54,580 bases of DNA. It comes from CAZPMO01 sp964587515 (GTDB lineage Bacteria > Pseudomonadota > Alphaproteobacteria > MPNO01). Both the position numbers and the translations under genes were made by a program. The stretch's first letter is position 1; each line of letters begins with the position of its first letter. The notes under the pieces are model-generated. The model was not told where the DNA came from. It saw only the letters and a program-made list of their open reading frames with translations, and did no database searches. The stretch lies in contig CAZPMO010000008.1 in the NCBI GenBank assembly GCA_964587515.1, positions 1-54,580 of the forward strand, in the 5' to 3' direction. Positions 35,795-44,762 of this stretch are shown here, piece after piece.

Positions 35795-36826
35795 ATGAGT
35801 TTCGCGCGCGAATGCTGGTATGTGGCGTGCTGGGCCGATGATCTTGGCGCGGTGCCGAAGGGCTGGATATTTTTGGGCGAGCCGGTAGTGCTTTACCGCC
35901 GCGCCGATGGCGCGCCGGTCGCGCTGGAAGATCGCTGCTGTCACCGATCCCTGCCGCTTTCCATGGGGATGGTGGAGGGCGACCATATCCGGTGCGGCTA
36001 TCACGGGCTGAAGTTCGATTCCTCGGGCGCCTGTATCGAGGTTCCGGGCCAATCGGCGGTGCCGCCCGAGGCGGTCATCCGGTCCTACGCGGTGGCGGAA
36101 AAATGGGGCGCGGTGTGGATTTGGATGGGGCGGCCGGACACGGCGGACGCCGCTAAGATTCCCAATGTGTTCTGGCTCGACGATCCCGGTTGGACGCCGG
36201 CTTCGGGCGAACTCAGGGTCGAGGCCAATTATCAGCTTCTGATCGACAATCTGATGGACGTCACCCATGTCAGCTATCTGCACCGCGGCACGCTGGCCGG
36301 CGACGATATCGAGGCGGTTACGCCGGTGACCACCCGGCGCGAGGGCGACGGCGTTACGGTCGGGCGCTGGATCCTGAATGTCAGCGCGCCGCCCCTCTAT
36401 ACCGAGGCGAGCGCTATTACGGGCGCCGTGGATCGTTGGCAGTTGATCACCTGGGAGGCGCCGTCGCAGGTTTATTTCGACATCGGTTGCGCCACCGCCG
36501 GCACCGGCGCGCCCGAGGGCGATCGCTCCCAAGGCGTCTCCATGTGGTCGACCCATCTGGTGACGCCGGAGACCGAGACGACCACCCATTACCGGTTCAG
36601 CTTCGTCCGCGATTTCAAGCTCGACGACCCGGCGGTGACGAAAATTCTCAGTGACGGCGCGCGGGCGGCGTTTCTCGAGGATGTCGAGGTGCTGGAAGCG
36701 CAGCAGCGCGCGATCGAGAAAAGGGGCGCGCGACCCACGATTGAAATCAATACCGATAACGCACGGCTTCAGGTAAGGCGGATCGTCAACGATATGATTG
36801 ATGCGGAGAATTCCGCAGCGTCCTGA
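35795..36826 (+). CDS. Rieske non-heme iron oxygenase, alpha subunit (VanA/demethylase type)
   Basis: 343 residues. The Rieske centre is CCHRSLPLSMG plus CGYHGLKF, with Cys48, His50, Cys67 and His70 as ligands. The catalytic domain has DNLMDVTHVSYLH, with Asn152, Asp155, His158 and His163 around the mononuclear iron. The size and short catalytic domain fit vanillate O-demethylase/phenoxybenzoate dioxygenase-type oxygenases. No reductase or ferredoxin gene is adjacent, so electrons must come from a component elsewhere. The substrate is unknown; a methoxylated or ring-substituted aromatic is likely by family. Confidence 0.9.
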   Translation: MSFARECWYVACWADDLGAVPKGWIFLGEPVVLYRRADGAPVALEDRCCHRSLPLSMGMVEGDHIRCGYHGLKFDSSGACIEVPGQSAVPPEAVIRSYAVAEKWGAVWIWMGRPDTADAAKIPNVFWLDDPGWTPASGELRVEANYQLLIDNLMDVTHVSYLHRGTLAGDDIEAVTPVTTRREGDGVTVGRWILNVSAPPLYTEASAITGAVDRWQLITWEAPSQVYFDIGCATAGTGAPEGDRSQGVSMWSTHLVTPETETTTHYRFSFVRDFKLDDPAVTKILSDGARAAFLEDVEVLEAQQRAIEKRGARPTIEINTDNARLQVRRIVNDMIDAENSAAS

Positions 36827-37011
36827 AATAATTATATAAAAATAATTTTAAATACTAAATTCTATTTGTCAATACTTCCCATTTTCAAATAATATTGTGT
36901 TAAATGCTGTATTTTATTTAACATCATATTAATTTTTACTTCCCATATTGGCGTCAAATCTAAAACGTGTGGCATTTATATTGCCGCATTGCCAGGGAAG
37001 GAGATGGGGCC
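36827..37011. promoter_or_regulatory. Very AT-rich leader with 10-base direct repeats before parA
   Basis: The first ~130 bases are almost all A and T, in sharp contrast with both neighbours. TACTTCCCAT occurs at 36873-36882 and at 36937-36946, 64 bases apart (about six helical turns). It may hold the promoter and operator of the following ParA/RHH operon, or a centromere-like site bound by the RHH protein. Confidence 0.45.
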
Positions 37012-37740
37012 ATGAAAATCATCGTGATTGCCTCGCAAAAGGGTGGCACCGGCAAAACCACGCTGTCGGGGCATATTGCGGTCCAGGCCGAGCGGGCCGG
37101 CGCGGGTCCGGTCGCGCTGATCGATACCGATCCGCAGGGAAGTCTCGCGCAATGGTGGAACGCGCGCGAGGCGCAGACCCCTGTTTTCGTCCAGACGGCC
37201 ATATCGTCGCTCGCGAACGATCTCGCCGAATTACGCGTGGCCGGCGTCGAGTTGGTAATTATCGATACGCCGCCGGCGATAACCTCGGCGATTACCGAGG
37301 TCGTCAAAATCGCCGGCCTGGTGATCATCCCGGTGCGGCCCAGCCCGCACGATCTCGCCGCGGCCGGCGTCACCGTCGATCTTGTCGAGTGTCTCGAAAA
37401 GCCGTTGGTTTTCGTCGTCAACGGCGCTTCCCCTCGCGCGCGGATTACCGGCCAGGCCGCGATCGCGCTATCGCAGCATGGCACCGTGGCCGTGACGGTG
37501 GTGCATCAACGCACCGAGTTCGCATCGTCCATGATCGATGGCCGCACGGTGATGGAATTACAGGGCGCGCACCGCTCGACCGAGGAGATCGAAAGCCTGT
37601 GGGACTATATCCAGGCGCGCCTCGCGCGGACCCCGGACTTCGCCGCGCAATCGGCCCAACTCACCGGGCCAGTTCCCGTCGAGGGGCCCGGCGACCGGAT
37701 CGAACGCGCCCTCAAATCTACCCAAAGGATGGTCGGATGA
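37012..37740 (+). CDS. ParA/MinD-family ATPase
   Basis: 242 residues from ATG 37012, preceded by AAGGAG. The deviant Walker A KGGTGKTTLSG has both Lys10 and Lys15; ALIDTDPQGSLAQWW is Walker A-prime, and IIDTPPA is Walker B. This is the short ParA form without an N-terminal DNA-binding domain, as in type Ib partition ATPases. The next gene overlaps its stop and encodes a ribbon-helix-helix protein, the usual partner of such short ParAs on plasmids. No plasmid replication gene is near, so it is an orphan or a chromosomal positioning system. Confidence 0.9.
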   Translation: MKIIVIASQKGGTGKTTLSGHIAVQAERAGAGPVALIDTDPQGSLAQWWNAREAQTPVFVQTAISSLANDLAELRVAGVELVIIDTPPAITSAITEVVKIAGLVIIPVRPSPHDLAAAGVTVDLVECLEKPLVFVVNGASPRARITGQAAIALSQHGTVAVTVVHQRTEFASSMIDGRTVMELQGAHRSTEEIESLWDYIQARLARTPDFAAQSAQLTGPVPVEGPGDRIERALKSTQRMVG

Positions 37741-38102
37741 GCAGCAATGGCGCCGCGGCGTTGACGAGTTCCCTGATTCCCAGAAAGGGAACCGCGGAAC
37801 CCGCCGGTTACATAGGACCCAGGATCGCGCCGGCGTCGCAATCGCGCCCATCCGAAAATCCTGGCCCGCGCTTAAACAAGGCGACAGGGCGGTCCGAAAT
37901 CGAGGGCGAACGGGCCCGGATCACCTTGCGTCTGGACCCGGAGCGCCATCTCCGGCTCAAGCTGGCCGCGGCCCACATGCAGCGTAACCTGCAGGATCTG
38001 GTGACCGAGGCGCTTGATCTCTATCTCGACGCGGTTGGGCCGGACTTCCTGGAGGGACGCTGCGCCTGTCTCGACAACCATCCCGACAATAAAAACCGCT
38101 GA
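37737..38102 (+). CDS. Ribbon-helix-helix protein, probable ParA partner
   Basis: 121 residues; its ATG overlaps the parA stop as ATGA. The first ~65 residues are disordered and rich in Pro, Ser and Gly. ITLRLDPERHLRLKLAAAH and QRNLQDLVTEALDLYLD form the strand and two helices of a CopG/RHH fold. The tail holds a Cys pair (GRCACLDNH). RHH partners of short ParA proteins bind centromere repeats and stimulate the ATPase through a flexible N-terminus. That arrangement is matched here. Confidence 0.75.
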   Translation: MSSNGAAALTSSLIPRKGTAEPAGYIGPRIAPASQSRPSENPGPRLNKATGRSEIEGERARITLRLDPERHLRLKLAAAHMQRNLQDLVTEALDLYLDAVGPDFLEGRCACLDNHPDNKNR

Positions 38103-38125
38103 CCAATATTCCGGGGGCCATCCCT

Positions 38126-38485
38126 ATGACTTCCGCGCTTAAAAACGCTGCTCCGGCGGATCTCGCGACGCCGACCAACCCGCCCAGCCCGCCCGACAAA
38201 AAACCGGAGGCGGCGCTCACTGCTGAATTCGTGCAGCGAGGCAGGGACCGCGCGCCCTCGAAGGTCAAACGCCCCGAGGATGTGCAGTCCGCGCCGACCA
38301 CGTCGACAGCGCTGGCTGCGCCTCCTACCGGCGAAATGGCCGAGGCTGCCGGTCCACGCTCCTGGTGGAGTGGCGTCGCGGTGTTCCTGATCGTGTTCGT
38401 CGTCGGTTTCGCGGCGACGCTGCTTCTTCTCGGCGTCATTCCCGATCTTACCGATTTCGTTCTCGGCATCCCGCCGAAACCCTGA
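38126..38485 (+). CDS. Single-pass membrane protein next to the ParA/RHH pair
   Basis: 119 residues. About 78 residues of Pro/Ala/Lys-rich, probably disordered sequence are followed by one strong membrane segment (WWSGVAVFLIVFVVGFAATL and on through LLLGVI) and a short tail. No family recognised. It starts 23 bases after the RHH gene on the same strand, so the three genes are probably one operon. A membrane anchor or adaptor for the ParA system is a guess from context. Confidence 0.6.
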   Translation: MTSALKNAAPADLATPTNPPSPPDKKPEAALTAEFVQRGRDRAPSKVKRPEDVQSAPTTSTALAAPPTGEMAEAAGPRSWWSGVAVFLIVFVVGFAATLLLLGVIPDLTDFVLGIPPKP

Positions 38486-38572
38486 ACCCAGCGGTGACAT
38501 AAGCGGTCATTGTGTAGTGGCGCGTTTCAGGCCAACCTGTCCCTCTGCGAATTCCCATGAAGGGGGACGGTC

Positions 38573-39601
38573 ATGCTGGAGACCACGATCGCCGGAAGTC
38601 TGCCCAAGCCGGCGTGGCTTGCCGAGCCGGAGGCGCTGTGGGTGCCGTGGCGGGTGGCCGACGGCGACGGTCTCGATCAGGCCAAGCGCGATGCGACGCG
38701 GCTAGCGCTGCTGGGACAGGAAGACGCCGGTATCGATATCGTTTCGGATGAGGAACAATCCCGCCAGCACTTCGTCCATGGCTTTCTCGAAGCGGTGGAC
38801 GGGCTCGATTTCGAGAATCGCAAACGGATCGGCATTCGCGCCGACCGCTACGAGGCCGATTGCCCCCGCGTGATCGGGCCGGTCGCGCGCACGCGCTCGG
38901 TCCATGCCGAATTCGCCGCCCATGCGCGGGCCCATACCACAAGGCGCCTGAAATTCACGCTGCCGGGACCGATGACAATTGTCGATACCATCGCCGACGA
39001 GCATTACGGCGACAGAGCGGCGTTGGCGATGGCGTTCGCGGGGCTGCTGAACGACGAGGCCCGCGAACTCGAGGCCGCGGGGGTCGACGTCATCCAGTTC
39101 GATGAACCGGCCTACAATGTCTATATGGACGCCGTCGCGGGTTGGGGCATCGAAAGCCTGGAGCGCGCCATCGAGGGACTTTCCTGCACCACCGCGATTC
39201 ATATCTGCTACGGCTACGGCATCACCGCCAACATCGAATGGAAGGGCGCGCTCGGCGTCGAGTGGCGGCAATATGAAGAGACCTTCCCGGTGCTGGCCCG
39301 CAGCAATATCGATCAGGTCTCGCTGGAATGCATCAATTCCCACGTGCCCATGTCGCTGATCGGACTTCTCGAAGGCAAGGATGTACTGGTCGGCGCCATC
39401 GATGTGGCCACCGACGCGATAGAGACGCCCGAGCAGGTCGCCGCCGTTATCCGCCACGCGATGCAATATGTGCCGGTTGAACATATCCAGCCCTGCACCA
39501 ATTGCGGCATGGTGCCGTTACGCCGCGATGTCGCGCAGGCGAAGCTGCGGGCGCTCAGCGCGGGCGCCGCGATTGTGCGGGACGAGATCGCCGCCGCCTG
39601 A
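38573..39601 (+). CDS. MetE-like cobalamin-independent methyltransferase, core domain only
   Basis: A 342-residue protein matching only the C-terminal catalytic barrel of MetE (full MetE is about 750 residues). It opens TTIAGSLPKPAWL. Zinc ligands are placed as in the family: His210 and Cys212 (IHICYGYG), Glu252 (SLECINS) and Cys311 (CTNCGM). Such short proteins may use a methyl donor other than methyltetrahydrofolate. An example is the core-MetE group; others have catabolic alkyltransfer roles. It converges with a second, longer MetE-like gene seven bases away. Confidence 0.85.
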   Translation: MLETTIAGSLPKPAWLAEPEALWVPWRVADGDGLDQAKRDATRLALLGQEDAGIDIVSDEEQSRQHFVHGFLEAVDGLDFENRKRIGIRADRYEADCPRVIGPVARTRSVHAEFAAHARAHTTRRLKFTLPGPMTIVDTIADEHYGDRAALAMAFAGLLNDEARELEAAGVDVIQFDEPAYNVYMDAVAGWGIESLERAIEGLSCTTAIHICYGYGITANIEWKGALGVEWRQYEETFPVLARSNIDQVSLECINSHVPMSLIGLLEGKDVLVGAIDVATDAIETPEQVAAVIRHAMQYVPVEHIQPCTNCGMVPLRRDVAQAKLRALSAGAAIVRDEIAAA

Positions 39602-39607
39602 CGCGGG

Positions 39608-40798
39608 TTACCGCCAAAGCTCCCCGCTGGCGATTTCCGCGCCGTCCTTCAGGGCGCGCAGCTTGGCCCACATAATCGAAGGGTGGACGCGGCGGTGGAA
39701 GGGGCCCTGGGCGAAACCGCAATCGGTGCCGCCGATCACGTTCTCGCGCCCGACCAGCCGGGCCAACCGGGTGATGCGTTGGGCGACCAGCTCCGGGTGC
39801 TCGACGATATTGGTGGCGTGGCTGATGACGCCGGGAATCAGGATTTTACCGTCCGGCAGTTTCACGTCTTCCCACACCCGCCATTCATGTTCGTGGCGCG
39901 GATTGGCACCCTCGATCACATAGGCCCCGGCATTTACCTTCAATACCAGATCGACGATGTCCTTTAGCGGCACGTCGGTGGTGTGGGGCCCGGGCCAACT
40001 GCCCCAGCACACGTGATAGCGCACGCGGTCGGCCGGAATGCCGTCGAGCGCCACATTGAGCGCATCCATGTGCAGATCGACCCATTTCCGGTAATCGTCG
40101 AAACTCGCCGGCGGCACCATCCGGTCATAGGTCACCGCGGCGCGCGCATCGTCGACCTGGACGATGAAGCCGGCCTCGACGATGGCGCGGTACTCGTCCC
40201 GCATGGCCTCGGCGATGGCGAAGATCAAATCCTCGTCGGTCTTGTAAAATTCGTTCTTGCGGTCGGGGATCACGCTGGCCGGCGCGGCGACCGGCAGAAA
40301 GCCTTCCTCCACATCGACGGCATCCAGCGCGGCCCGGAAATTCGCGATGTCGCGCTGGATGGCGTCCTGGCCGATATAGGCGATTGGGCCGACGCAAATT
40401 GAATCCGTCTTCACGGTGGTGCGTTCGCCGCTGCGGGTGCCCGCGTCGGCCGCATCGGTCTCCGCGTAGAAATCGGCGAACCGCCGCCGGTCTTCACCCT
40501 GGGCGAAGGGGTCTTCGTCCTCGTCGTCGACCGGGCGGCGCTCGAATCCCGACAGGCGTTCCAGCACATATTGCGACCAGCTTATGGATTTGCCGAATTC
40601 GCCGTCGCTGACCACGTCGATTCCGGTCTCGGCTTGTTGGCGGACGATTTCCGCGACCGACGACGTCAGGCACGACTCATGCGCCGCCGCGTCGTAATCC
40701 GCGCCACCGGCCCGCGCCCGCAGATGGTCCTGCAGCGCCGGCGGTCGGATCAGACTGCCAACATGGGTGGTCAGAATTCTTTCGCTACTTTGTTTCAT
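39608..40798 (-). CDS. MetE-like zinc methyltransferase family protein, second type
   Basis: 396 residues, starting ILTTHVGSLIRPPAL, with DVVSDGEFGK near the N-terminus. Zinc ligands are visible in HVCWGSWPGPH, VIEGANPRHEHEW and GGTDCGF. This subgroup is annotated as cobalamin-independent methionine synthase II or as epoxyalkane:coenzyme M transferase-like; the true substrate is usually unknown. It differs from its convergent neighbour in length and loops, so they are not recent duplicates. Downstream of the binding-protein gene on the same strand, but separated from it by a strong terminator. Confidence 0.82.
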   Translation of the reverse strand: MKQSSERILTTHVGSLIRPPALQDHLRARAGGADYDAAAHESCLTSSVAEIVRQQAETGIDVVSDGEFGKSISWSQYVLERLSGFERRPVDDEDEDPFAQGEDRRRFADFYAETDAADAGTRSGERTTVKTDSICVGPIAYIGQDAIQRDIANFRAALDAVDVEEGFLPVAAPASVIPDRKNEFYKTDEDLIFAIAEAMRDEYRAIVEAGFIVQVDDARAAVTYDRMVPPASFDDYRKWVDLHMDALNVALDGIPADRVRYHVCWGSWPGPHTTDVPLKDIVDLVLKVNAGAYVIEGANPRHEHEWRVWEDVKLPDGKILIPGVISHATNIVEHPELVAQRITRLARLVGRENVIGGTDCGFAQGPFHRRVHPSIMWAKLRALKDGAEIASGELWR

Positions 40799-40864
40799 CG
40801 AACTTGTCCCTGGTTCCGGGCCGCCATTTACTTTGATGCTCGTGGTCTCTGATCGTCAAGAAGA

Positions 40865-40884
40865 GGGGGCCCCGAAGGGCCCCC
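40865..40884 (-). terminator. Rho-independent terminator after the TctC-like gene
   Basis: On the minus strand GGGGGCCC-TTCG-GGGCCCCC forms an eight-bp stem with a UUCG tetraloop, followed by TCTTCTT. It lies 41 bases past the stop of the substrate-binding protein gene. Confidence 0.85.
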
Positions 40885-40925
40885 AACCGAACAGGTTTTT
40901 TATCCCCGTCGTGCGAAAATGTCGC

Positions 40926-41942
40926 TCACTTGCCGAGGATCGCCTTCTGCGCGGCGCGGACCAGCTCCGGGCTCGCCTTGGCCAGGGTATCACTGACCAC
41001 TTTCTGGACCGTGGCCCCGCTGGCCGCGATCACCCGCAGTTTGCGCTTGGTGGTGTCGGCGATGAATTTGGGATCCGACACCATCTTGGCGAACGCGGCG
41101 CGAAGTTCCGCGATCCGCGCCGGCGGCGTCCCGGCCGGAGCGGCAAGGCCGCGTCCGATCAGCCCCAGGGCGCCGACGAACTGGACGATCTGCCGCGCCT
41201 CGCCCGTGACCTGGTCACGCAGCATCGGCACGTTGGGCAGGTCGGGATCCTTGAAGTGGCCGACCTGAAGGATCGCGCGCGCAAACGGCGGAGAAGCCTT
41301 GAACCAGCGTTCATATTTGGATTTCCAGAACAGCCAGTTGAACGCGGCGCCATTGACCTCGCCCTGTTCCACTGCAAGCCCGGTCTTGGAAGATCCCTTA
41401 TAGCCGGAGATGACCTTCATCTTGGTGCCGGTCAGACCATTCGTCAGGTTGGGGATCAGGAAGGCGGTGGAACCGCGCCCGGTCGCCCCCATGATGACCT
41501 GCTTGTTCTTGAGCTGCTTCCAGTCGGTGATCCCGGTATCGGTGCGCAGCACGACAATCACGTTGGTTTGGTTGGCGGTGCCCAGATAATTGAACTTGCT
41601 CATATCGTACTTGACCTTCCCGCTGAAGATCAGCTGAGCAAGAACGCCTGAATCCAGTGGCACGAACAGGTTCAGCCCGTCCTTCGGCATGACGTTGGCG
41701 GCGTAGTTCATCGCCTTGATCCCGCCGGCGCCCGGCATGGACTGAACGATAAGCTTGGGATTTCCCGCGATATACTTGCCGAGATGCTCGGCGAACATGC
41801 GGGAATATTTTCCGTAGGTGCCGCCGAAACCGAAGCCGATCGTGATCTTGATCTGTTTTCCGGCGTAGAACTGCGCCGATGCGGGCTGTGCGACCAGCAG
41901 CAACGCCAACGCGGCGGTAACGACCTTTATCGTTTTCAACAT
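40926..41942 (-). CDS. Tripartite tricarboxylate transporter-type substrate-binding protein (TctC/Bug)
   Basis: 338 residues from ATG 41942, preceded by GGGAGAC. The signal peptide is TIKVVTAALALLLVAQPASA, cleaved at ASA-QFY. ITIGFGFGGTYGKYSRMFAEHL and QSMPGAGGIKAMNY are the Bug-family ligand-binding loops. No tctA or tctB membrane genes are adjacent, so it is an orphan receptor, which is common for this family. Ligand unknown, normally a carboxylate. It is transcribed alone and ends in a strong terminator. Confidence 0.85.
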   Translation of the reverse strand: MLKTIKVVTAALALLLVAQPASAQFYAGKQIKITIGFGFGGTYGKYSRMFAEHLGKYIAGNPKLIVQSMPGAGGIKAMNYAANVMPKDGLNLFVPLDSGVLAQLIFSGKVKYDMSKFNYLGTANQTNVIVVLRTDTGITDWKQLKNKQVIMGATGRGSTAFLIPNLTNGLTGTKMKVISGYKGSSKTGLAVEQGEVNGAAFNWLFWKSKYERWFKASPPFARAILQVGHFKDPDLPNVPMLRDQVTGEARQIVQFVGALGLIGRGLAAPAGTPPARIAELRAAFAKMVSDPKFIADTTKRKLRVIAASGATVQKVVSDTLAKASPELVRAAQKAILGK

Positions 41943-42106
41943 TGTATGTCTCCCATGAAGCAACGCCGTCATCCTATATGCACTCTGAAAGCGAAACCAG
42001 AGGCGAACCCCGGGCGATTTGCGTCGATTGATCCAGGCATCCTAAAATCATCCCCCGAAACGCGATCCGGTCGACGACGTGATCGCGTACCTGGAGGACA
42101 TCCGAC

Positions 42107-42970
42107 ATGGAACCGAGCGCCACCGGCCCCTACCCCTACGAGCCTATCATCGACCGCGCACCGCTGGCCTGGCCGGACGGCGCGCGCATCGCGTTCTGGG
42201 TGGTTCCCAATATCGAGGTTTTCGCGCTCGACGAACGCATGCCCGACGGACCGGGAAAGATTCCCGACGTCTCGTCGTTCGGCAAGCGCGACTACGGCAA
42301 CCGGGTCGCGGTGTTCCGCATGATGGAGGTGATGGAGCGCTTCGGCGTGAAGGGCACGGTGGCGCTGAATTCCGAAGTCTGCGACGCGCATCCCCGCATC
42401 ATCGAGGAATGCGGGCGTCTGGCCTGGGAACTGATGGGCCATTGCGAATCCAATACGCGCCGGCTGAACGATGCGGGGACGGAAGAAGAGGCCGCGTGCA
42501 TCATCCGCGCGACGCTGGACCGCATCGAACAGGCGTGCGGCGCGCGACCGCGCGGCTGGCTCGGCGCCGGGCGCCAGGAAACCTGGAACACACTCGACGT
42601 GCTGGTGGCCGAGGGCTGCGATTACGTGGTCGACTGGGACAATGACGACCAGCCGGTGATGATGGAAGCCGCTGGCAAACCCATCGTCTCGATGCCCTAT
42701 GGCGCGGGCGTCAGCGATCTCCAGGCGTTCAACCTGAATCACTTCACCGCCGATGATTTCGAGAAAATGACCTGCAACGCTTTCGACGTGCTCTATCGCG
42801 AAAGTGAAGAATCAGGCCGGGTCGCGGCGATCTCGCTGCACCCCTTCATCATCGGCGTGCCCCACCGCATCGGCGCGCTGGAACGCGCGCTGGACCATAT
42901 CTGTTCACATGACGGGGTTTGGCTGGCCACCGGATCGCAAATCGTCGATCACTTCAAGGCGGTTACTTGA
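42107..42970 (+). CDS. Polysaccharide deacetylase-family protein (PuuE/allantoinase-like)
   Basis: 287 residues; ATG preceded by CTGGAGGACATC. The NodB-like barrel shows ARIAFWVVPNIEVFAL, FGVKGTVALNSEVCDAHPRII, LMGHCESNTRRL, GWLGAGRQETWNTLDVL and ISLHPFIIGVPHRI. Members acting on small amide or ring substrates, such as the PuuE allantoinase type, share this style. Catabolic amide hydrolysis fits better than cell-wall deacetylation. The stop overlaps the end of the convergent TRAP dctM gene by a few bases. Confidence 0.8.
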   Translation: MEPSATGPYPYEPIIDRAPLAWPDGARIAFWVVPNIEVFALDERMPDGPGKIPDVSSFGKRDYGNRVAVFRMMEVMERFGVKGTVALNSEVCDAHPRIIEECGRLAWELMGHCESNTRRLNDAGTEEEAACIIRATLDRIEQACGARPRGWLGAGRQETWNTLDVLVAEGCDYVVDWDNDDQPVMMEAAGKPIVSMPYGAGVSDLQAFNLNHFTADDFEKMTCNAFDVLYRESEESGRVAAISLHPFIIGVPHRIGALERALDHICSHDGVWLATGSQIVDHFKAVT

Positions 42971-44264
42971 ACAGGATACCCGGTAGCCACAATGCGAGTT
43001 GCGGGAACAGGATCAGCAAGGCGATCAGCACCGCGTCGGCGGCGAGAAACGGGAAAATTCCCTTGAACACCTGGCCCAGCGCCACGTCGGGAAGCTGAGC
43101 CCGGATCACGAAGATATTGAGCCCGACCGGCGGGGTAATCAGCCCGACCTCGACCACCACCACCATCAGGATGCCGTACCACACCGTATCGTAGCCGAGC
43201 GAGACCACCACCGGCAGGAACACCGGCACGGTAACCAGAATGATGGCGACCGATTCGAGCACGCAGCCCAGCACGATATAGAAGGCGAGGATCATCAGGA
43301 TCACCGCCCACGGCGCGAGGCCGAGATACTGGACCACCTCGACCAGCGCGATCGGCAGCCGGGTCTGGACCACGAAATAGGCGAATATCCACGCGCCGAC
43401 GATGATGAACATCAGCATCGCCGTGGTGCGCAGCGTCTCCATCAGGCATTCAATCAGGCCCGGCACCGTAATCTGGCGGCAGGCGAAGGCGATCACGATG
43501 GCGGCGAACGAGGCGATGCCGGCGGCCTCGGTCGGGCTGAACCAGCCGGTATAAATGCCGCCGACCGCAAGCCCGAAAAGCACCACCAGCTTCCACATGG
43601 CTGCCGCCGCGACGATGCGTTCCCTCCATGGCATCTTGTCACTGGCCGGCGCCCATTCCGGTTTGATCCGGGCGATGATCCACACCACGACCACGAACAG
43701 GAAGGCCAGCAGCAGCCCGGGAATCATGCCGGCCGCGAACAGTTGCGGCACCGATTCCTCGGCCGCCAGGGCATAGATCACCATGATGACCGACGGCGGA
43801 ATGAGTATCCCCAGCGTGCCGCCCGCCGCCACCGAACCCGTCGCGAGGCGCTCGTCATAGCCGTAGCGGCGCATCTCGGGCACCGCGATCTTGCTGAACG
43901 TCGCGGCGGTGGCGAGAGAGGATCCGCTGATCGCGGCGAACCCGGCGCAGGCGCCGATGGTCGCCATGGGCAACGCGCCGCGCCGTCCCGCGAAAATCGC
44001 GTTGGCCGCGACGAACAGTTCCTGCGACATGCCCGACCGCGTCGCGACGCTGCCCATCAGGATGAACAGCGGCAGCACCGAAAACGAATAATGGGTCAGG
44101 GTATAGGGCGTCATCCCGAACACGACGAAGGCCTTGTCCCAGCCGTCGATGGCGGCATAGCCGGCCAGCCCGACCAGTCCCATGGCCGCGCCGAGCGGGA
44201 CGCGGGCAAAGGTCATGCACACCAGCACCAGAACGCCGAGCGCGCCGATTACCTGCGGCGTCAT
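42963..44264 (-). CDS. dctM: TRAP transporter large permease (DctM)
   Basis: 433 residues, about 12 membrane helices throughout. GACAGFAAISGSSLATAATFSKIAVPEM and PPSVIMVIYALAAEESVPQLFAAG are conserved DctM motifs (quoted in part). It forms the sodium-driven channel with DctQ, receiving substrate from DctP. It overlaps dctQ by four bases. The transported compound is probably a carboxylate; neighbours suggest an intermediate of aromatic or amide catabolism. Confidence 0.95.
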   Translation of the reverse strand: MTPQVIGALGVLVLVCMTFARVPLGAAMGLVGLAGYAAIDGWDKAFVVFGMTPYTLTHYSFSVLPLFILMGSVATRSGMSQELFVAANAIFAGRRGALPMATIGACAGFAAISGSSLATAATFSKIAVPEMRRYGYDERLATGSVAAGGTLGILIPPSVIMVIYALAAEESVPQLFAAGMIPGLLLAFLFVVVVWIIARIKPEWAPASDKMPWRERIVAAAAMWKLVVLFGLAVGGIYTGWFSPTEAAGIASFAAIVIAFACRQITVPGLIECLMETLRTTAMLMFIIVGAWIFAYFVVQTRLPIALVEVVQYLGLAPWAVILMILAFYIVLGCVLESVAIILVTVPVFLPVVVSLGYDTVWYGILMVVVVEVGLITPPVGLNIFVIRAQLPDVALGQVFKGIFPFLAADAVLIALLILFPQLALWLPGILFK

Positions 44265-44746
44265 TTGTCGCGCCCCAGGGCGGTCGAAAGATCGCGCAGG
44301 AAGATCACCACCACGGCGACCAGCGCCAGCGCCATCGCGGCGAAAATAGGAGAGGCTTTCCAGATCGCCGGAATTTGCAGATCGATGGAAATCTCGTTGA
44401 ACTCGATATAGTCCAGCGCCGGCTGGATCATGTGATAGGTGACCAGGAACAGGAAAACCATCGCGCTGAACGTGCCGAACGCGCGTAGCGCATCGACCGT
44501 GCGTTCCGACACCACCTGATCGATCAGCTCGATGGTGATGTGCTGGCCGCGCAGAAAGGCCTCGGGGATCGCCAGGAACGCGACCGCGGCGAGCAGCAGT
44601 TCGATGATTTCGTAAGTGCCGAAGATCGGCGCGTTGAAACCCGAGCGCAGCCCCACGTCGACCACGTTGAGCAGCACCATCGCGACCAGAAAGACCGCGG
44701 CGACGCGGGTAAATAACCGCGCCGCCGCGTTGACGATTGCCGTCAT
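44261..44746 (-). CDS. dctQ: TRAP transporter small permease (DctQ)
   Basis: 161 residues with four membrane helices; VFLVAMVLLNVVDVGLR and FLRGQHITIELI are typical DctQ features. It overlaps dctM by four bases and follows dctP by 16, giving a complete dctP-dctQ-dctM operon. Confidence 0.93.
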   Translation of the reverse strand: MTAIVNAAARLFTRVAAVFLVAMVLLNVVDVGLRSGFNAPIFGTYEIIELLLAAVAFLAIPEAFLRGQHITIELIDQVVSERTVDALRAFGTFSAMVFLFLVTYHMIQPALDYIEFNEISIDLQIPAIWKASPIFAAMALALVAVVVIFLRDLSTALGRDK

Positions 44747-44762
44747 GGCGAAGTCTTGCCGT

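Noticed and set aside
36827..37011. AT-rich leader as a plasmid replication origin
   Set aside because: No rep gene, iteron array or DnaA-box cluster was found; only two copies of a ten-base repeat.
42999..44411. A long open frame antisense to dctM and dctQ
   Set aside because: It is a high-GC shadow: composition is dominated by Arg, His, Gly and Asp, there is no family similarity, and the opposite strand encodes clear TRAP permeases.
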